From Verrucomicrobiales bacterium (lineage in GTDB: Bacteria > Verrucomicrobiota > Verrucomicrobiia > Limisphaerales > SXTU01): a stretch of 35,036 nucleotides of DNA. Location: positions 1-35,036 of the forward strand of contig SXTU01000125.1 of the NCBI GenBank assembly GCA_005791875.1. The letters run 5' to 3'. Shown here one piece after another: positions 1 through 8,457 of this stretch (within the stretch, counting starts at the first letter, position 1; every line of letters begins with the position of its first letter). The position numbers and the translations under genes are program-made. Under the pieces are notes generated by a model. That model searched no databases, had not been told where the DNA came from, and saw only the letters and a program-made list of their open reading frames with translations.

Positions 1-254
1 AGTTCAAGGGCACCGGCAACATGGAGCTGGTGCTGGACCGCAAGCTCTCAGACCGCCGCCTCTACCCCGCCATTGACATCCCCAAGTCCGGCACCCGCAA
101 AGAGGAAAAACTCTTCCCCGTGAAGCACCTCGACGCCATCCGCAAGCTCCGCCGCATGATGGTGGACCTGAACCCCGTCGAGGCCATGGACACGCTCCTG
201 AACGCCCTGAAGAAGTTCAAGACCAACGACGAGCTGCTCTCGCAGATGAAGTAG
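1..254 (+). CDS. rho: Transcription termination factor Rho, C-terminal end (5' partial)
   Basis: The reading frame is open from base 3 to a TAG at 252-254 and gives about 83 residues of the Rho C-terminus. The conserved run FKGTGNMEL, the DRKLSDRRLYPAID segment and the KSGTRKEE segment belong to the end of the RecA-type ATPase domain, which forms the secondary RNA-binding and subunit-contact region of the Rho hexamer. Rho is a cytoplasmic RNA-dependent helicase that ends transcription of untranslated RNA. The reading frame closes at the usual distance after these motifs, so the 3' end is complete and only the 5' part lies outside the window. A good intrinsic terminator follows 30 bases later. 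Identification is firm. Confidence 0.95.
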   Translation, partial: FKGTGNMELVLDRKLSDRRLYPAIDIPKSGTRKEEKLFPVKHLDAIRKLRRMMVDLNPVEAMDTLLNALKKFKTNDELLSQMK

Positions 255-283
255 GCTGCGTCTCCAACAATTCCCCGAGCAAG

Positions 284-312
284 GGCCGGCCTCACCGTCG
301 GCCTTTTGCTTT
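284..312 (+). terminator. Intrinsic terminator after rho
   Basis: A 7-bp stem (284-290 GGCCGGC with 297-303 GTCGGCC, one G-U pair) encloses a 6-nt loop and is followed by TTTTGCTTT at 304-312. It lies 30 nt after the rho stop codon and is a standard Rho-independent terminator. Confidence 0.8.
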
Positions 313-488
313 GGATTCCTCGGCACGGAAGCTCACAGAACCTCTCCGCCCCGCTGGACTCCCGCCTCGCTGGGGATGTGGAGCAGGATCAGGATCAAGA
401 TTACGAGCAGGAGGGGCCGGGCCGCTGCACATGGAACACCGCAACTTCATGCTCGCCCCATCTCGCGGGGTGCCGATAGTTTCCAACC

Positions 489-1082
489 GTGACTCCGACG
501 AAAGTTTACGGGCTGACCGGCGGCATCGGCATGGGCAAGAGCACGGTGGCGCAGTTGCTCCAGCAGCGCGGCGTGCCGGTGGTGGACACGGACGCGCTGG
601 CGCGCAAGGTGGTCGAGCCGGGGCAGCCCGCGCTGGCGGCGATCCAGGAGATGTTCGGCGCGGCGGTGCTCGGGCAGGATGGTTCGCTGCGGCGGGACGA
701 GCTTGCGCGTCGGGTCTTCGGCAGCGACATGGCCCGCAAGCAATTGGAGGCGATCCTGCACCCGCGCATCCGCGCGTTGTGGCAGGCGCAGGTGGAGGAG
801 TGGCGCGCGGCGGGCGTGAAGCTGGGCGTGGTGGTGATCCCGCTGCTGTTCGAGACAAACGCGGCGAAGTCTTTCGACAAGGTCGTCTGCGTGGCCTGCT
901 CGGCGGCGTCGCAACAGCAGCGGCTCGCCTCGCGCGGGTGGACGGCGGAGCAAATCCAGCAGCGGCTCGCAGCGCAATGGTCCATCGAGAAGAAGATGGC
1001 GCAGTCGGACTACGTGATCTGGACGGAGGGCGGCCCGGAGGTGACGAAGACGCAGGTGGAGCGATTGCTGGGGCAGGTGTGA
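489..1082 (+). CDS. coaE: Dephospho-CoA kinase
   Basis: This 197-residue protein phosphorylates the 3'-hydroxyl of dephospho-CoA with ATP, the last step of coenzyme A synthesis, in the cytoplasm. The N-terminal P-loop GGIGMGKST (about residues 11-19), the VVDTDALARKVVEPG segment, the HPRIR motif and the IPLLFE motif are all in family order, and the length is usual for CoaE. The start chosen is GTG at 489, which places the P-loop at its normal distance from the N-terminus. No Shine-Dalgarno sequence is visible. It follows rho on the same strand but is separated by rho's terminator and about 180 bases, so it is probably transcribed on its own. Its stop codon lies inside a palindromic repeat at 1077-1143. 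Confidence 0.93.
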   Translation: MTPTKVYGLTGGIGMGKSTVAQLLQQRGVPVVDTDALARKVVEPGQPALAAIQEMFGAAVLGQDGSLRRDELARRVFGSDMARKQLEAILHPRIRALWQAQVEEWRAAGVKLGVVVIPLLFETNAAKSFDKVVCVACSAASQQQRLASRGWTAEQIQQRLAAQWSIEKKMAQSDYVIWTEGGPEVTKTQVERLLGQV

Positions 1083-1143
1083 GGGTGACAGGGTGAGAGA
1101 GAGCGGAGGCCTTCTACCCTCAGACACTCACACTCTCTCACTT
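1077..1143. repeat. Short-period palindromic repeat in convergent gap (element C)
   Basis: The 69-nt gap between the convergent coaE and DUF2723 genes is almost filled by an imperfect palindrome built from GTGAG-type units with a period near 7 nt. Bases 1077-1093 pair with 1117-1133 at 13 of 17 positions. Alternatively 1093-1101 (GTGAGAGAG) pairs perfectly with 1133-1141 (CTCTCTCAC). Position suggests a bidirectional transcription end. The architecture matches the elements at 27588-27698 and 32518-32684. Confidence 0.55.
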
Positions 1144-1151
1144 CCCCCTCC

Positions 1152-4100
1152 CTACTTCTTCTCTACGATCTTCTGGAACTCGGCGGTCGGGCGGAGGGCG
1201 TTAAATCGTCCGTCGGTGGAGGCGAGGGCACGCAGGTCCCGCTCGCCGGGAGTTTTCTTGAGCCGCTCGTTGCTGTGGTGCACGGCGTTGCTGACAGCGG
1301 CGATGGCGGCGTTGGTCTTCGCCTGGTAACTCAACAGCGCGCCGAGGTCATACCAGAGTTCCGGGCTGGTGGGGTTGCTCTGCACGAGGCGGTTCAAGGT
1401 CTTCTCCATGCCCTGCACGGGCGCAAGGTTGGTCGGCTGCGTCGCAGCGATCATCTGGTAGGCCTGAAGCGCGACCTGAAGGCGCGGTGTGTCGGCCTGC
1501 GGACTGGCGAGGACCTGGTCTGCGAGTGGCGGGAGGCGGCTGATGACCATCTGGCCCTTCGCGGGCTGGCCGAGCTGCGAGTAAGCCTGCACGAGGGGGA
1601 CGAGTGTCATGAGGTCGTTGCCGCCGGTCTGCGCAAGGATGTCGAGCGTGCCGACAGCGGCGTTGGTCTGGCGCAACTGCGCGTAGGCCGCGACGAGTTG
1701 CAGGCCGACCTGCGCGTTGGCGGGATTGGCGCGGAAGCTGGCTTCGAGCTGGCCGATTTGCATCTGCGCCTGGGCCATCTGGTTTTGCGCCTGCACAGCC
1801 CCGCCCATCTTTTGGCTGATGTCCATGAGCTGCTCGATGAGTCCACGGGCGGACTGGTTGTTCGGGTCGAGCTTCTGGAATGTGCGCGCAATGGCGAGGG
1901 CGTCGGCCACGCGGTTCATGCTGATGAGGAGGTTCGTGTAGCGGAAGACGGCCTCCGGGCTGAAGGGGCAGAAGGCGAACGCCTGCCGGAATGCGAAGTC
2001 GCATTCCTTGATCATGCGCTGCTGCTCTTCGACGTGGCGCTTCTCACCGATGGTGTCGCCGCGCTGCCGGCACTCGTTGCCGCGCCGGCCCGCCTCGTTG
2101 ATGCGCCAGAAATAGACGCCAGCGATGGCGCTGCGGAGCTTGGAGAAGGCCTTCTGCGCGTCGTCGTCGCGGATGAAGCGGGCGTCGGGGAAGACTTCCT
2201 TCCCGGCGACCTTCACGGTCTTGAGGCTGCGGCGGACATACACCTGCTCGGCGAACTCGCAAATGTTGGAGACGGTGGTGTCGTAGGTGATCCAGTTGCC
2301 GATGAGGCGCTCGGAATACTTGCTCCAGAAACGGTGGTCGCGGTCCACGGCTTCCTGAGTCATCTCCGGCAAGGGCTGCCGGTTGATCTTCATGATGATG
2401 CCGGAGGGAGTGAGGTGCGGATACATCCACTCCAAGGGGAAGCTCTCCTCGACGTAGAAGTCGTGGTAGGGGTTCTTGTCGAAGATGATCTTAGTCAGCA
2501 GGCCGTTGATGGACATGACGGCAACCTGGCCGCTGACCTGGATGCGACCGGTGGACTCGTCGTATTTCACGTCCTCGCCGGGCCGGATCTGGCGCGGCTC
2601 GTTGGGCAACTTCATGTCGTGCTCGAGCCGCTTGCGCGCGTCCTCGACGTATTCCGTGAAGGCCTTGGAGGAGTCCTCGACACTGGCCGTGTGGATTTCC
2701 AAGTCGGGATAAACGCCGCCCTCGCTCTTCGCGATGGCGTCGGGGTAGGCGGCTTCAAGGAGGAGGCGGTTGAGGCGGATGGCGGCCCATGTGAGGTCCT
2801 GCCTCGCGAAGCGTTGCAGTCGCGGCTCGAGCTTCACGTGCGCGAAGCGGTTGCTGCTGTAGAAGGGCGCGACGCCGGCGAGGAACTCGTCGCGCCGGGC
2901 CTGCATGGCCTTCTCACGGGCCTGCTTGATGTTCTGGATCGCTATCTGGGCCTGCGGGTCGTTGCCCTGCTCCTGGGCCTTTCGCGCCGCGTCGTCGTGC
3001 TCCTGGTAGATGCGATGGAGGTCGTCGAAGACTTTCCAGCGGTCTGGCATCTCGCGCTCGATGAGGCGGTTGAAGTCGCTGGCGAGCGCCTTGCGCAGAG
3101 CGGACTCGTCGCCGCTCGCAAGCTGCTTGCGTGTGTCGTCGGTGAGCTGTTCGTGCAGCCACTTGGAGAGCGCGTCCTGCTGTGGACCGGATTGGAGCTT
3201 GGCTGCGATGGCCTTGACGTTCGTGAAGTGCTCGGCCTTGAAGAGGGATGTTCCCGCACGACGATCGCGCTCGATGGCCGCGCCGATCTTGGCACCGAAG
3301 AGCCAGTCGAGGGGTTTCGCCGCGATGTCGCCGAGGCCGATCATCCGCGAGAGAGCGCCCATCTGGTAGGCTTGGCCGCGTGAGCGTTTATCCCGCTCAG
3401 TTTTCTTGAGGGCGAGTCCCTGAAGATGGTCCACCAGCCCCGTGAAGAAGGGAGGGTCCTTCTGCGTGCTGCGGTTGTAGTGCGAGCGGATATACATCAG
3501 GTAAGTCGCGTCCGCGAGGGCGTTCTGGGTGATGATGTAAACGTCGCGCCGGTCGAAGTCCGGGTTACGGCGCTGCTCGGGCTTGATGAAGCTCTCGCAG
3601 AAGATCATGTAGGTCGGGCAGAAGCGGCCGGGGTCGGTGCCACCGTAGAGGACGGTGTGCGGCGTCATCTCCGGGTAGGTGAACTTCGCGCGCGCGGGAT
3701 CCTTCAAGGCGGCTTCGCGCTCCTTCCGGTCGTAGCTCAGGTTGCCTTTGCTGTCCTCGAAGGGCGGCGTGAACATGTCGTGCCCGAACCAGTAGCCGAA
3801 GAGGTGCCCGCGCTGCTCGTTCTCCGACCAGTGGGAAAGGATCGTGTGGCCGGGCATCGCCACGAAGATCGCCAGCAGCAGCGCCACAGGCACGCGCATG
3901 CGGCAGATGGAGAAGAGAAGAATGCCAGCGACCGCAAGCCCCAGCGCGAACTGCGCGGTGAGGATGGCCAGCGGGTATTCGACGCGCAGATCGTCCAGCG
4001 CGACCCACGCCACCGCAGCTGCGACTGCGCAACCGGCCAGGAGCGGTCGGCGGAAGCGGGCGTATTGCGTGACGACCGCCGCTGCGATCATCGCCAGGCC

Positions 4101-5687
4101 GTAGCCCACGCACATCGCGACCGGCACGTAGGACGCGGTGAAGAAGACGCGGTTCAACTGCTGGCTCTGCCGGTCCGGCGGCGGGTTCAGCAGGTAGATC
4201 AGCATCAGCGAGAGAAAGAGAAAGACCGTGGTCAGGCCCGCCAGCCAAGAGCGTTCGGGCCGGCCGCCGGCGTGCCGCAGGAACAGAAACGGGATGATGC
4301 CGATCAGCAGGAACAGGTAGCCATAGATCATGCCCAGCATGACCGGCCGGTATTCCGCGAAGTGCGTGGCCAGCTTGAACAGGCAGAAGAAGGCATAGAG
4401 GCCGGAGGCTGCGCCCAGCCAAACTTTCTCCTCCTGCTCGATGCGCCGGTAGAAGATGATCGCGAGCGGGATGAGCGCGATGAAGAGATAGACGATGTTC
4501 ATCTCCTCGATCGAGCCTTCCACGTAGGTCTGGAGCTGGCCAAAGAATCGGTCCAAGCCAGAGGTCGGGTTGCCCTTTTCATACTGGCCGCGCGTCAGCG
4601 CGTGCATGAAGCCCTCGACCGTGCGCGGGTAGCCCCATTGCATCGGCGGATTGCTCATGCCTGCCAGCGGCATGTAGAAGTAGAACGATGCGCCGAGGAC
4701 CCACATGAGCAACATCATCACGGCGGCCTTCCACTCCGTCCCGAGTCTGGCACCCGTCTGGATGAACAGCCACGCGGTCACGACCATCGAGGCCAGGCCG
4801 ATGACGACGAAGGCCTTGATGTAGGCGAGGTTCAGCCCGGAGTTTGCGATGCCCGCCGCGCCGCCGTAGCGGATCAGCAGCAGCAAGCCGGCGAGCAGGA
4901 ACAGCACGCAGTTGCCGAAGAACACGTCGCGACCCAGCTTCACGTCGCGCGCCAGCACGGCCACCTCGATGCCGATGGCCGCGACGAGCAGCGTCTGGTG
5001 GTTCGTGAAACAGATGCCCAGCCAGAAGATGGACCAGTAAAGATATTTCCGCTGGTGCGGCGCGTGCATCCAGCGCATGAGAAAGATCAGGCAGCCCGTG
5101 AGCGAGAGCACGCTGATCGCATAGACCTCGACGATGACCGACTGGCTCCAGAGGTAGCCGTTGAAGCCCATCAGCATCCCGGCCACGTAGCCGCACACGA
5201 CGCAGATGGCTTTCTCCACTTTCGGCTCGATGCCCCGCAGGCTCTCGAAGCCCTCGATGATCATCGAGCTGCCCCGTGACACCATCATTCCGATGAAGCC
5301 GCACGCGAGCGCGCCTTGGATGGCCGAGGCCAGTGCCACGCGCCAAGCGATGTTCGACACCGGCACCAGCTCGCACACCAGCCAGGTGAAGATCGTCCAG
5401 ACCGGATAGCCCGGCGGATGCGGCACGCCCGCGTAGAACGAGCCGACCGCGAGTTCGCCCGAGTCCTCCAGTGTGAGGTCCGGGGCCAGCGTCCAGTAGT
5501 AGCCGAGGAACACCAGCAGCGACGTGATGGCGAACGTGAGCCAGTCCACGCGGTTGAACAGCGGAGCCACGGGGCCGGGGGTCGGCTCGGGCGCGACGGC
5601 GGCAGCTTTCGCTGCGGGGACTGACGTCGGTCTGGCCTTCGCGTCAGATTTCTTGCCGCCGTTCGGCTTCGCTTTGTCCTGGCTCAT
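1152..5687 (-). CDS. DUF2723 giant membrane protein with C-terminal TPR region
   Basis: A 1511-residue protein. A charged, Ala/Pro-rich N-terminal tail (1-42) is followed by about a dozen or more hydrophobic segments up to roughly residue 620. The hallmark of DUF2723 is present in the first loop: EDSGELAVGSFYAGVPHP (74-91) and PPGYP (91-95), resembling the acidic first-loop motif of GT-C glycosyltransferases such as protein O-mannosyltransferases. The next roughly 600 residues are soluble, and the last 250-280 form helical repeats of TPR type (LDPNNQSARGL, NPTSPELWYDLGALL). Function is inferred: a lipid-linked-sugar-dependent transferase acting at the outer face of the inner membrane, with the soluble part outside. 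It is much longer than a simple GT-C enzyme because of the C-terminal half. It starts with ATG and no visible Shine-Dalgarno. galE lies 273 bases upstream on the same strand; I saw nothing convincing in that gap. Confidence 0.85.
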   Translation of the reverse strand: MSQDKAKPNGGKKSDAKARPTSVPAAKAAAVAPEPTPGPVAPLFNRVDWLTFAITSLLVFLGYYWTLAPDLTLEDSGELAVGSFYAGVPHPPGYPVWTIFTWLVCELVPVSNIAWRVALASAIQGALACGFIGMMVSRGSSMIIEGFESLRGIEPKVEKAICVVCGYVAGMLMGFNGYLWSQSVIVEVYAISVLSLTGCLIFLMRWMHAPHQRKYLYWSIFWLGICFTNHQTLLVAAIGIEVAVLARDVKLGRDVFFGNCVLFLLAGLLLLIRYGGAAGIANSGLNLAYIKAFVVIGLASMVVTAWLFIQTGARLGTEWKAAVMMLLMWVLGASFYFYMPLAGMSNPPMQWGYPRTVEGFMHALTRGQYEKGNPTSGLDRFFGQLQTYVEGSIEEMNIVYLFIALIPLAIIFYRRIEQEEKVWLGAASGLYAFFCLFKLATHFAEYRPVMLGMIYGYLFLLIGIIPFLFLRHAGGRPERSWLAGLTTVFLFLSLMLIYLLNPPPDRQSQQLNRVFFTASYVPVAMCVGYGLAMIAAAVVTQYARFRRPLLAGCAVAAAVAWVALDDLRVEYPLAILTAQFALGLAVAGILLFSICRMRVPVALLLAIFVAMPGHTILSHWSENEQRGHLFGYWFGHDMFTPPFEDSKGNLSYDRKEREAALKDPARAKFTYPEMTPHTVLYGGTDPGRFCPTYMIFCESFIKPEQRRNPDFDRRDVYIITQNALADATYLMYIRSHYNRSTQKDPPFFTGLVDHLQGLALKKTERDKRSRGQAYQMGALSRMIGLGDIAAKPLDWLFGAKIGAAIERDRRAGTSLFKAEHFTNVKAIAAKLQSGPQQDALSKWLHEQLTDDTRKQLASGDESALRKALASDFNRLIEREMPDRWKVFDDLHRIYQEHDDAARKAQEQGNDPQAQIAIQNIKQAREKAMQARRDEFLAGVAPFYSSNRFAHVKLEPRLQRFARQDLTWAAIRLNRLLLEAAYPDAIAKSEGGVYPDLEIHTASVEDSSKAFTEYVEDARKRLEHDMKLPNEPRQIRPGEDVKYDESTGRIQVSGQVAVMSINGLLTKIIFDKNPYHDFYVEESFPLEWMYPHLTPSGIIMKINRQPLPEMTQEAVDRDHRFWSKYSERLIGNWITYDTTVSNICEFAEQVYVRRSLKTVKVAGKEVFPDARFIRDDDAQKAFSKLRSAIAGVYFWRINEAGRRGNECRQRGDTIGEKRHVEEQQRMIKECDFAFRQAFAFCPFSPEAVFRYTNLLISMNRVADALAIARTFQKLDPNNQSARGLIEQLMDISQKMGGAVQAQNQMAQAQMQIGQLEASFRANPANAQVGLQLVAAYAQLRQTNAAVGTLDILAQTGGNDLMTLVPLVQAYSQLGQPAKGQMVISRLPPLADQVLASPQADTPRLQVALQAYQMIAATQPTNLAPVQGMEKTLNRLVQSNPTSPELWYDLGALLSYQAKTNAAIAAVSNAVHHSNERLKKTPGERDLRALASTDGRFNALRPTAEFQKIVEKK

Positions 5688-5960
5688 GCTTGGGGTGTTC
5701 AGTTCGCTCTGCGGGGCGAAAAAGAGCCCATACTTGAAAGCGAACGACTAGTGTTTGTCCATTCCAAAAGCGGGCGCAACGGACGCTGGGGACAGCGGGT
5801 TGCATCGCTGCTGCGTGGAGCAATTCCCAGCCTGAAAATGGCGCGTCAGTGGTCACTGGGAGAACATTGACAGTGCCGTTGGGGATTTGTGCGAACAAAG
5901 CGCTTCGGGTGTATCCCGTAGCCGCAGAGTTGGCTCGAAGTGCGCTGACCTCCGAGGCAT

Positions 5961-6932
5961 TCAGTCGCGATAGCCCTGCGGGTGCCGTTTGTGCCAGTCC
6001 CACGCCGTCGCCACAATGGCCTCCAGCTTCGGAAACTTCGGCTGCCAGTCCAGCTCCTTGAACGCCTTGTCCGCTGCGGCCACAAGGCGCGGCGGATCGC
6101 CAGCACGGCGCGGTTGCTCGATCGACTTGATCGGCTGCCCGGAAATCCGTTCGCAAGCATGAATGACTTCGCGCACCGAGTAGCCCGAGCCATTGCCGAG
6201 GTTGAAGAACCCCGCGCGGCCCGGCGCGAGCGCGAGGATGTGCGCCTGCGCCAAGTCCACGATGTGGATGTAGTCACGGATGCACGTGCCGTCGGGCGTC
6301 GGGTAATTCGTGCCGAAGATTTCGCACTGCTCCTTCTGGCCGAGCGCGACCTTCAGCACGTTGGGAATCAAGTGCGTCTCGATGCGGTGGTGCTCGCCGA
6401 ACTTTTTGCTCGCGCCCGCCGCGTTGAAGTAGCGGAACGCCACGAACTCCAACCCGTGGAGCTGCCGATACCAGAGCAGCATCTTCTCGAACATCAGCTT
6501 CGACTCGCCGTAGGGATTCACCGGCAACTGCGGCAGCGATTCGTCCATCGGCATCTTCTCCGGCACGCCGTAGGTCGCACACGTCGAGCTGAAGACGAAC
6601 TTGCGCACGCGCGCGGCGACGGCGGCGTCCAGCAGGTTCAGCCCATTGGCCACGTTGTTGCGGAAATACTTCCCCGGGTTCTGCATGGACTCGCCGACGA
6701 GCGCGTGCGCCGCGAAGTGGATGACCGCCTCCGCCCGTGCATCCGTCAGCGCCCGCGCGACCAACTCGCGATCCGCGAGGTCGCCGAGCACGAACTTCGC
6801 GCGAGGGTCCACTGCGGAACGATGCCCTTCGGTGAGGTTGTCGAAGACCGTCACCACGTGCCCGGCGTTGAGCAGTTCCTCCACGCAGACCGAGCCGATG
6901 TAGCCCGCGCCACCCGTGACAAAGACGTTCAT
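5961..6932 (-). CDS. galE: UDP-glucose 4-epimerase
   Basis: A 323-residue extended-SDR enzyme that interconverts UDP-glucose and UDP-galactose in the cytoplasm using tightly bound NAD. Visible features are the Rossmann motif TGGAGYIGS (6-14), the DNLTEG loop, HFAAHALVGES (72-82), the FSSTCATYG strand with catalytic Ser/Thr (114-122), the catalytic Y141-x3-K145 in NPYGESK, RYFNAAGA, and the C-terminal RRAGDPP motif typical of true GalE. Length is at the short end of the family but complete. It could also use N-acetylated substrates; sequence alone does not decide. It lies upstream of the DUF2723 gene and may supply nucleotide sugars to surface glycan synthesis, including the operon at 11447-20854. 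Confidence 0.93.
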   Translation of the reverse strand: MNVFVTGGAGYIGSVCVEELLNAGHVVTVFDNLTEGHRSAVDPRAKFVLGDLADRELVARALTDARAEAVIHFAAHALVGESMQNPGKYFRNNVANGLNLLDAAVAARVRKFVFSSTCATYGVPEKMPMDESLPQLPVNPYGESKLMFEKMLLWYRQLHGLEFVAFRYFNAAGASKKFGEHHRIETHLIPNVLKVALGQKEQCEIFGTNYPTPDGTCIRDYIHIVDLAQAHILALAPGRAGFFNLGNGSGYSVREVIHACERISGQPIKSIEQPRRAGDPPRLVAAADKAFKELDWQPKFPKLEAIVATAWDWHKRHPQGYRD

Positions 6933-7068
6933 GGGCGGGAAGCCTAGGGCATTGCGAAACCGGCCTCAATCCCAAAGCCCGCCGGCTCGCCTACGAAAGT
7001 TGTCCGCAGGAAAAATTACTTGAATTCACCTCCAACTGAGGCCATCTATCAAATACACAATTCGCCGC

Positions 7069-8457
7069 ATGAACATCCGCCCTGAACACATCGGCTGCCC
7101 CGAGTTCCGCCGCCTGCTGCGCGCTGACCGGCGCGGCTTCCTGCGCTCCGGCTTCCTCGGCTTCGCGGGACTTTCTCTCTCGAATCTCCTCCGCATGGAG
7201 GCGCAGGCCAAACCCGCAGGCGGCAGCCCTTCGCGCGACAAATCCGTCATCATCCTCTGGATGCGCGGCGGCCCCAGCCAGCACGAGACGTGGGATCCGA
7301 AGCCCGATGCGCCGCAGGATTATCGCGGCGCCTTCGGCGCGATGCGCACCAGCGTGCCCGGCGTGCAGATTTGCGACCTCCTGCCGATGTCGGCGAAAAT
7401 CCAGCACAAGTATTCCGTCATCCGCAGCCTGCACCACACGGACGCGGGCCATTCCGCCGGCGACCAAATCATGTTCACCGGCCATCCTCCCGGACAGAAC
7501 GTCGAGCAGAACGCCTACCCGAGCTGCGGCTCCATCGTCGCGAAGGAACTCGGCCACCTGAACCCCAAGCTCCCGCCCTACGTCATCATCCCGCGCAACC
7601 TCCCCGGCAGCGGCCCCGCCTACCTCGGCTCCCGCTACGGCGCCTTCGAGACGCAGGCCGACCCCGCGAAGGACGGCCCGTTCTCCCTGCCGAACTTCTC
7701 CCCCGTGGACGGCCTCTCCTTCGACCGCCTCGACGAGCGCCGCAAGCTCCTCGGCAGCTTCGACCAAATCCGCCGCGACGTGGACGCCTCCGGCACGATG
7801 AGCGCGATGGACAGCTTCCAGCAAAAGGCGTGGGACATCGTCGGTGGCCCCGATGCGCGCAAAGCCTTCGACCTAGACGCCGAGCCGCTGAAAATTCGCG
7901 AGCGCTACGGCTTCATGCCCGAATACGTCGCGCCCACGCCCGACCGCTGCGGCGTGCCCGCGTGGAGCCAGCGCATGTTGCTCGCCCGCCGCCTCGTCGA
8001 GGCTGGCGTGCGCCTCGTGACCGTGGACCTCCGCTGGTGGGACACGCATGTGAAGGGCTACGAGACCATGCGCGACGGCTTCCTCCCGCGCTGGGACCGC
8101 GCCTATACCGCGCTCATCGAAGACCTCGACCAACGCGGGATGCTCGACAACACGATGGTCATCGCCTGGGGCGAGTTCGGCCGCACGCCGCGCCTCAACG
8201 CCACGGGCGGCCGCGACCACTACCCGAACGTCTTCAGCGCCGCCGTCGCCGGTGGCGGCATTCAGGGCGGACGCGTGGTCGGCGCATCGGACAAGCAGGG
8301 TGCCTTCCCCGCGGAGAATCCCAAGACTGCGCAAGACGTGCTCGCCACGATGTATCGCCACCTCGGCATCGACGTGACAAAGAGCTACGACGACCTCCAA
8401 GGTCGCCCGCATCCCATCCTCCCCAGCGGCACGCCGGTGGACGAGTTGTTTGCCTAA
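7069..8457 (+). CDS. DUF1501 family exported protein
   Basis: A 462-residue DUF1501 protein, a family related to the sulfatase/alkaline phosphatase fold and greatly expanded in Planctomycetota and Verrucomicrobiota. The N-terminus carries a twin-arginine-like signal (RRGFLRSGFLGFAG, about residues 23-36). Family motifs include IILWMRGGPSQHETWDPKP, SLHHTDAGHSAGDQIMFTG, WWDTH, WGEFGRTP and GGRDHYP near the C-terminus. The biochemical activity of the family is not established; the conserved His/Asp residues suggest a metal-dependent hydrolase of sulfated or phosphorylated substrates. DUF1501 genes often pair with a DUF1549/DUF1553 cytochrome gene, but none is adjacent here. The ATG has no Shine-Dalgarno and the leader is AT-rich compared with its surroundings. 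Its TAA overlaps the stop codon of the convergent gene. Confidence 0.92.
   Translation: MNIRPEHIGCPEFRRLLRADRRGFLRSGFLGFAGLSLSNLLRMEAQAKPAGGSPSRDKSVIILWMRGGPSQHETWDPKPDAPQDYRGAFGAMRTSVPGVQICDLLPMSAKIQHKYSVIRSLHHTDAGHSAGDQIMFTGHPPGQNVEQNAYPSCGSIVAKELGHLNPKLPPYVIIPRNLPGSGPAYLGSRYGAFETQADPAKDGPFSLPNFSPVDGLSFDRLDERRKLLGSFDQIRRDVDASGTMSAMDSFQQKAWDIVGGPDARKAFDLDAEPLKIRERYGFMPEYVAPTPDRCGVPAWSQRMLLARRLVEAGVRLVTVDLRWWDTHVKGYETMRDGFLPRWDRAYTALIEDLDQRGMLDNTMVIAWGEFGRTPRLNATGGRDHYPNVFSAAVAGGGIQGGRVVGASDKQGAFPAENPKTAQDVLATMYRHLGIDVTKSYDDLQGRPHPILPSGTPVDELFA

Noticed and set aside
311-1096. Long Ala/Gly/Arg-rich ORF overlapping coaE in another frame
   Set aside because: High GC gives long shadow frames; the coaE frame has all family motifs while this one has none.
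1275-3383. 702-residue plus-strand ORF opposite the DUF2723 gene
   Set aside because: Composition is typical of antisense shadows in GC-rich genes, and it contains no domain; the opposite strand encodes the full DUF2723 protein.
5866-5896. TTGACA-like -35 sequence on the plus strand
   Set aside because: No plus-strand gene follows before the galE coding region and no convincing -10 is seen.
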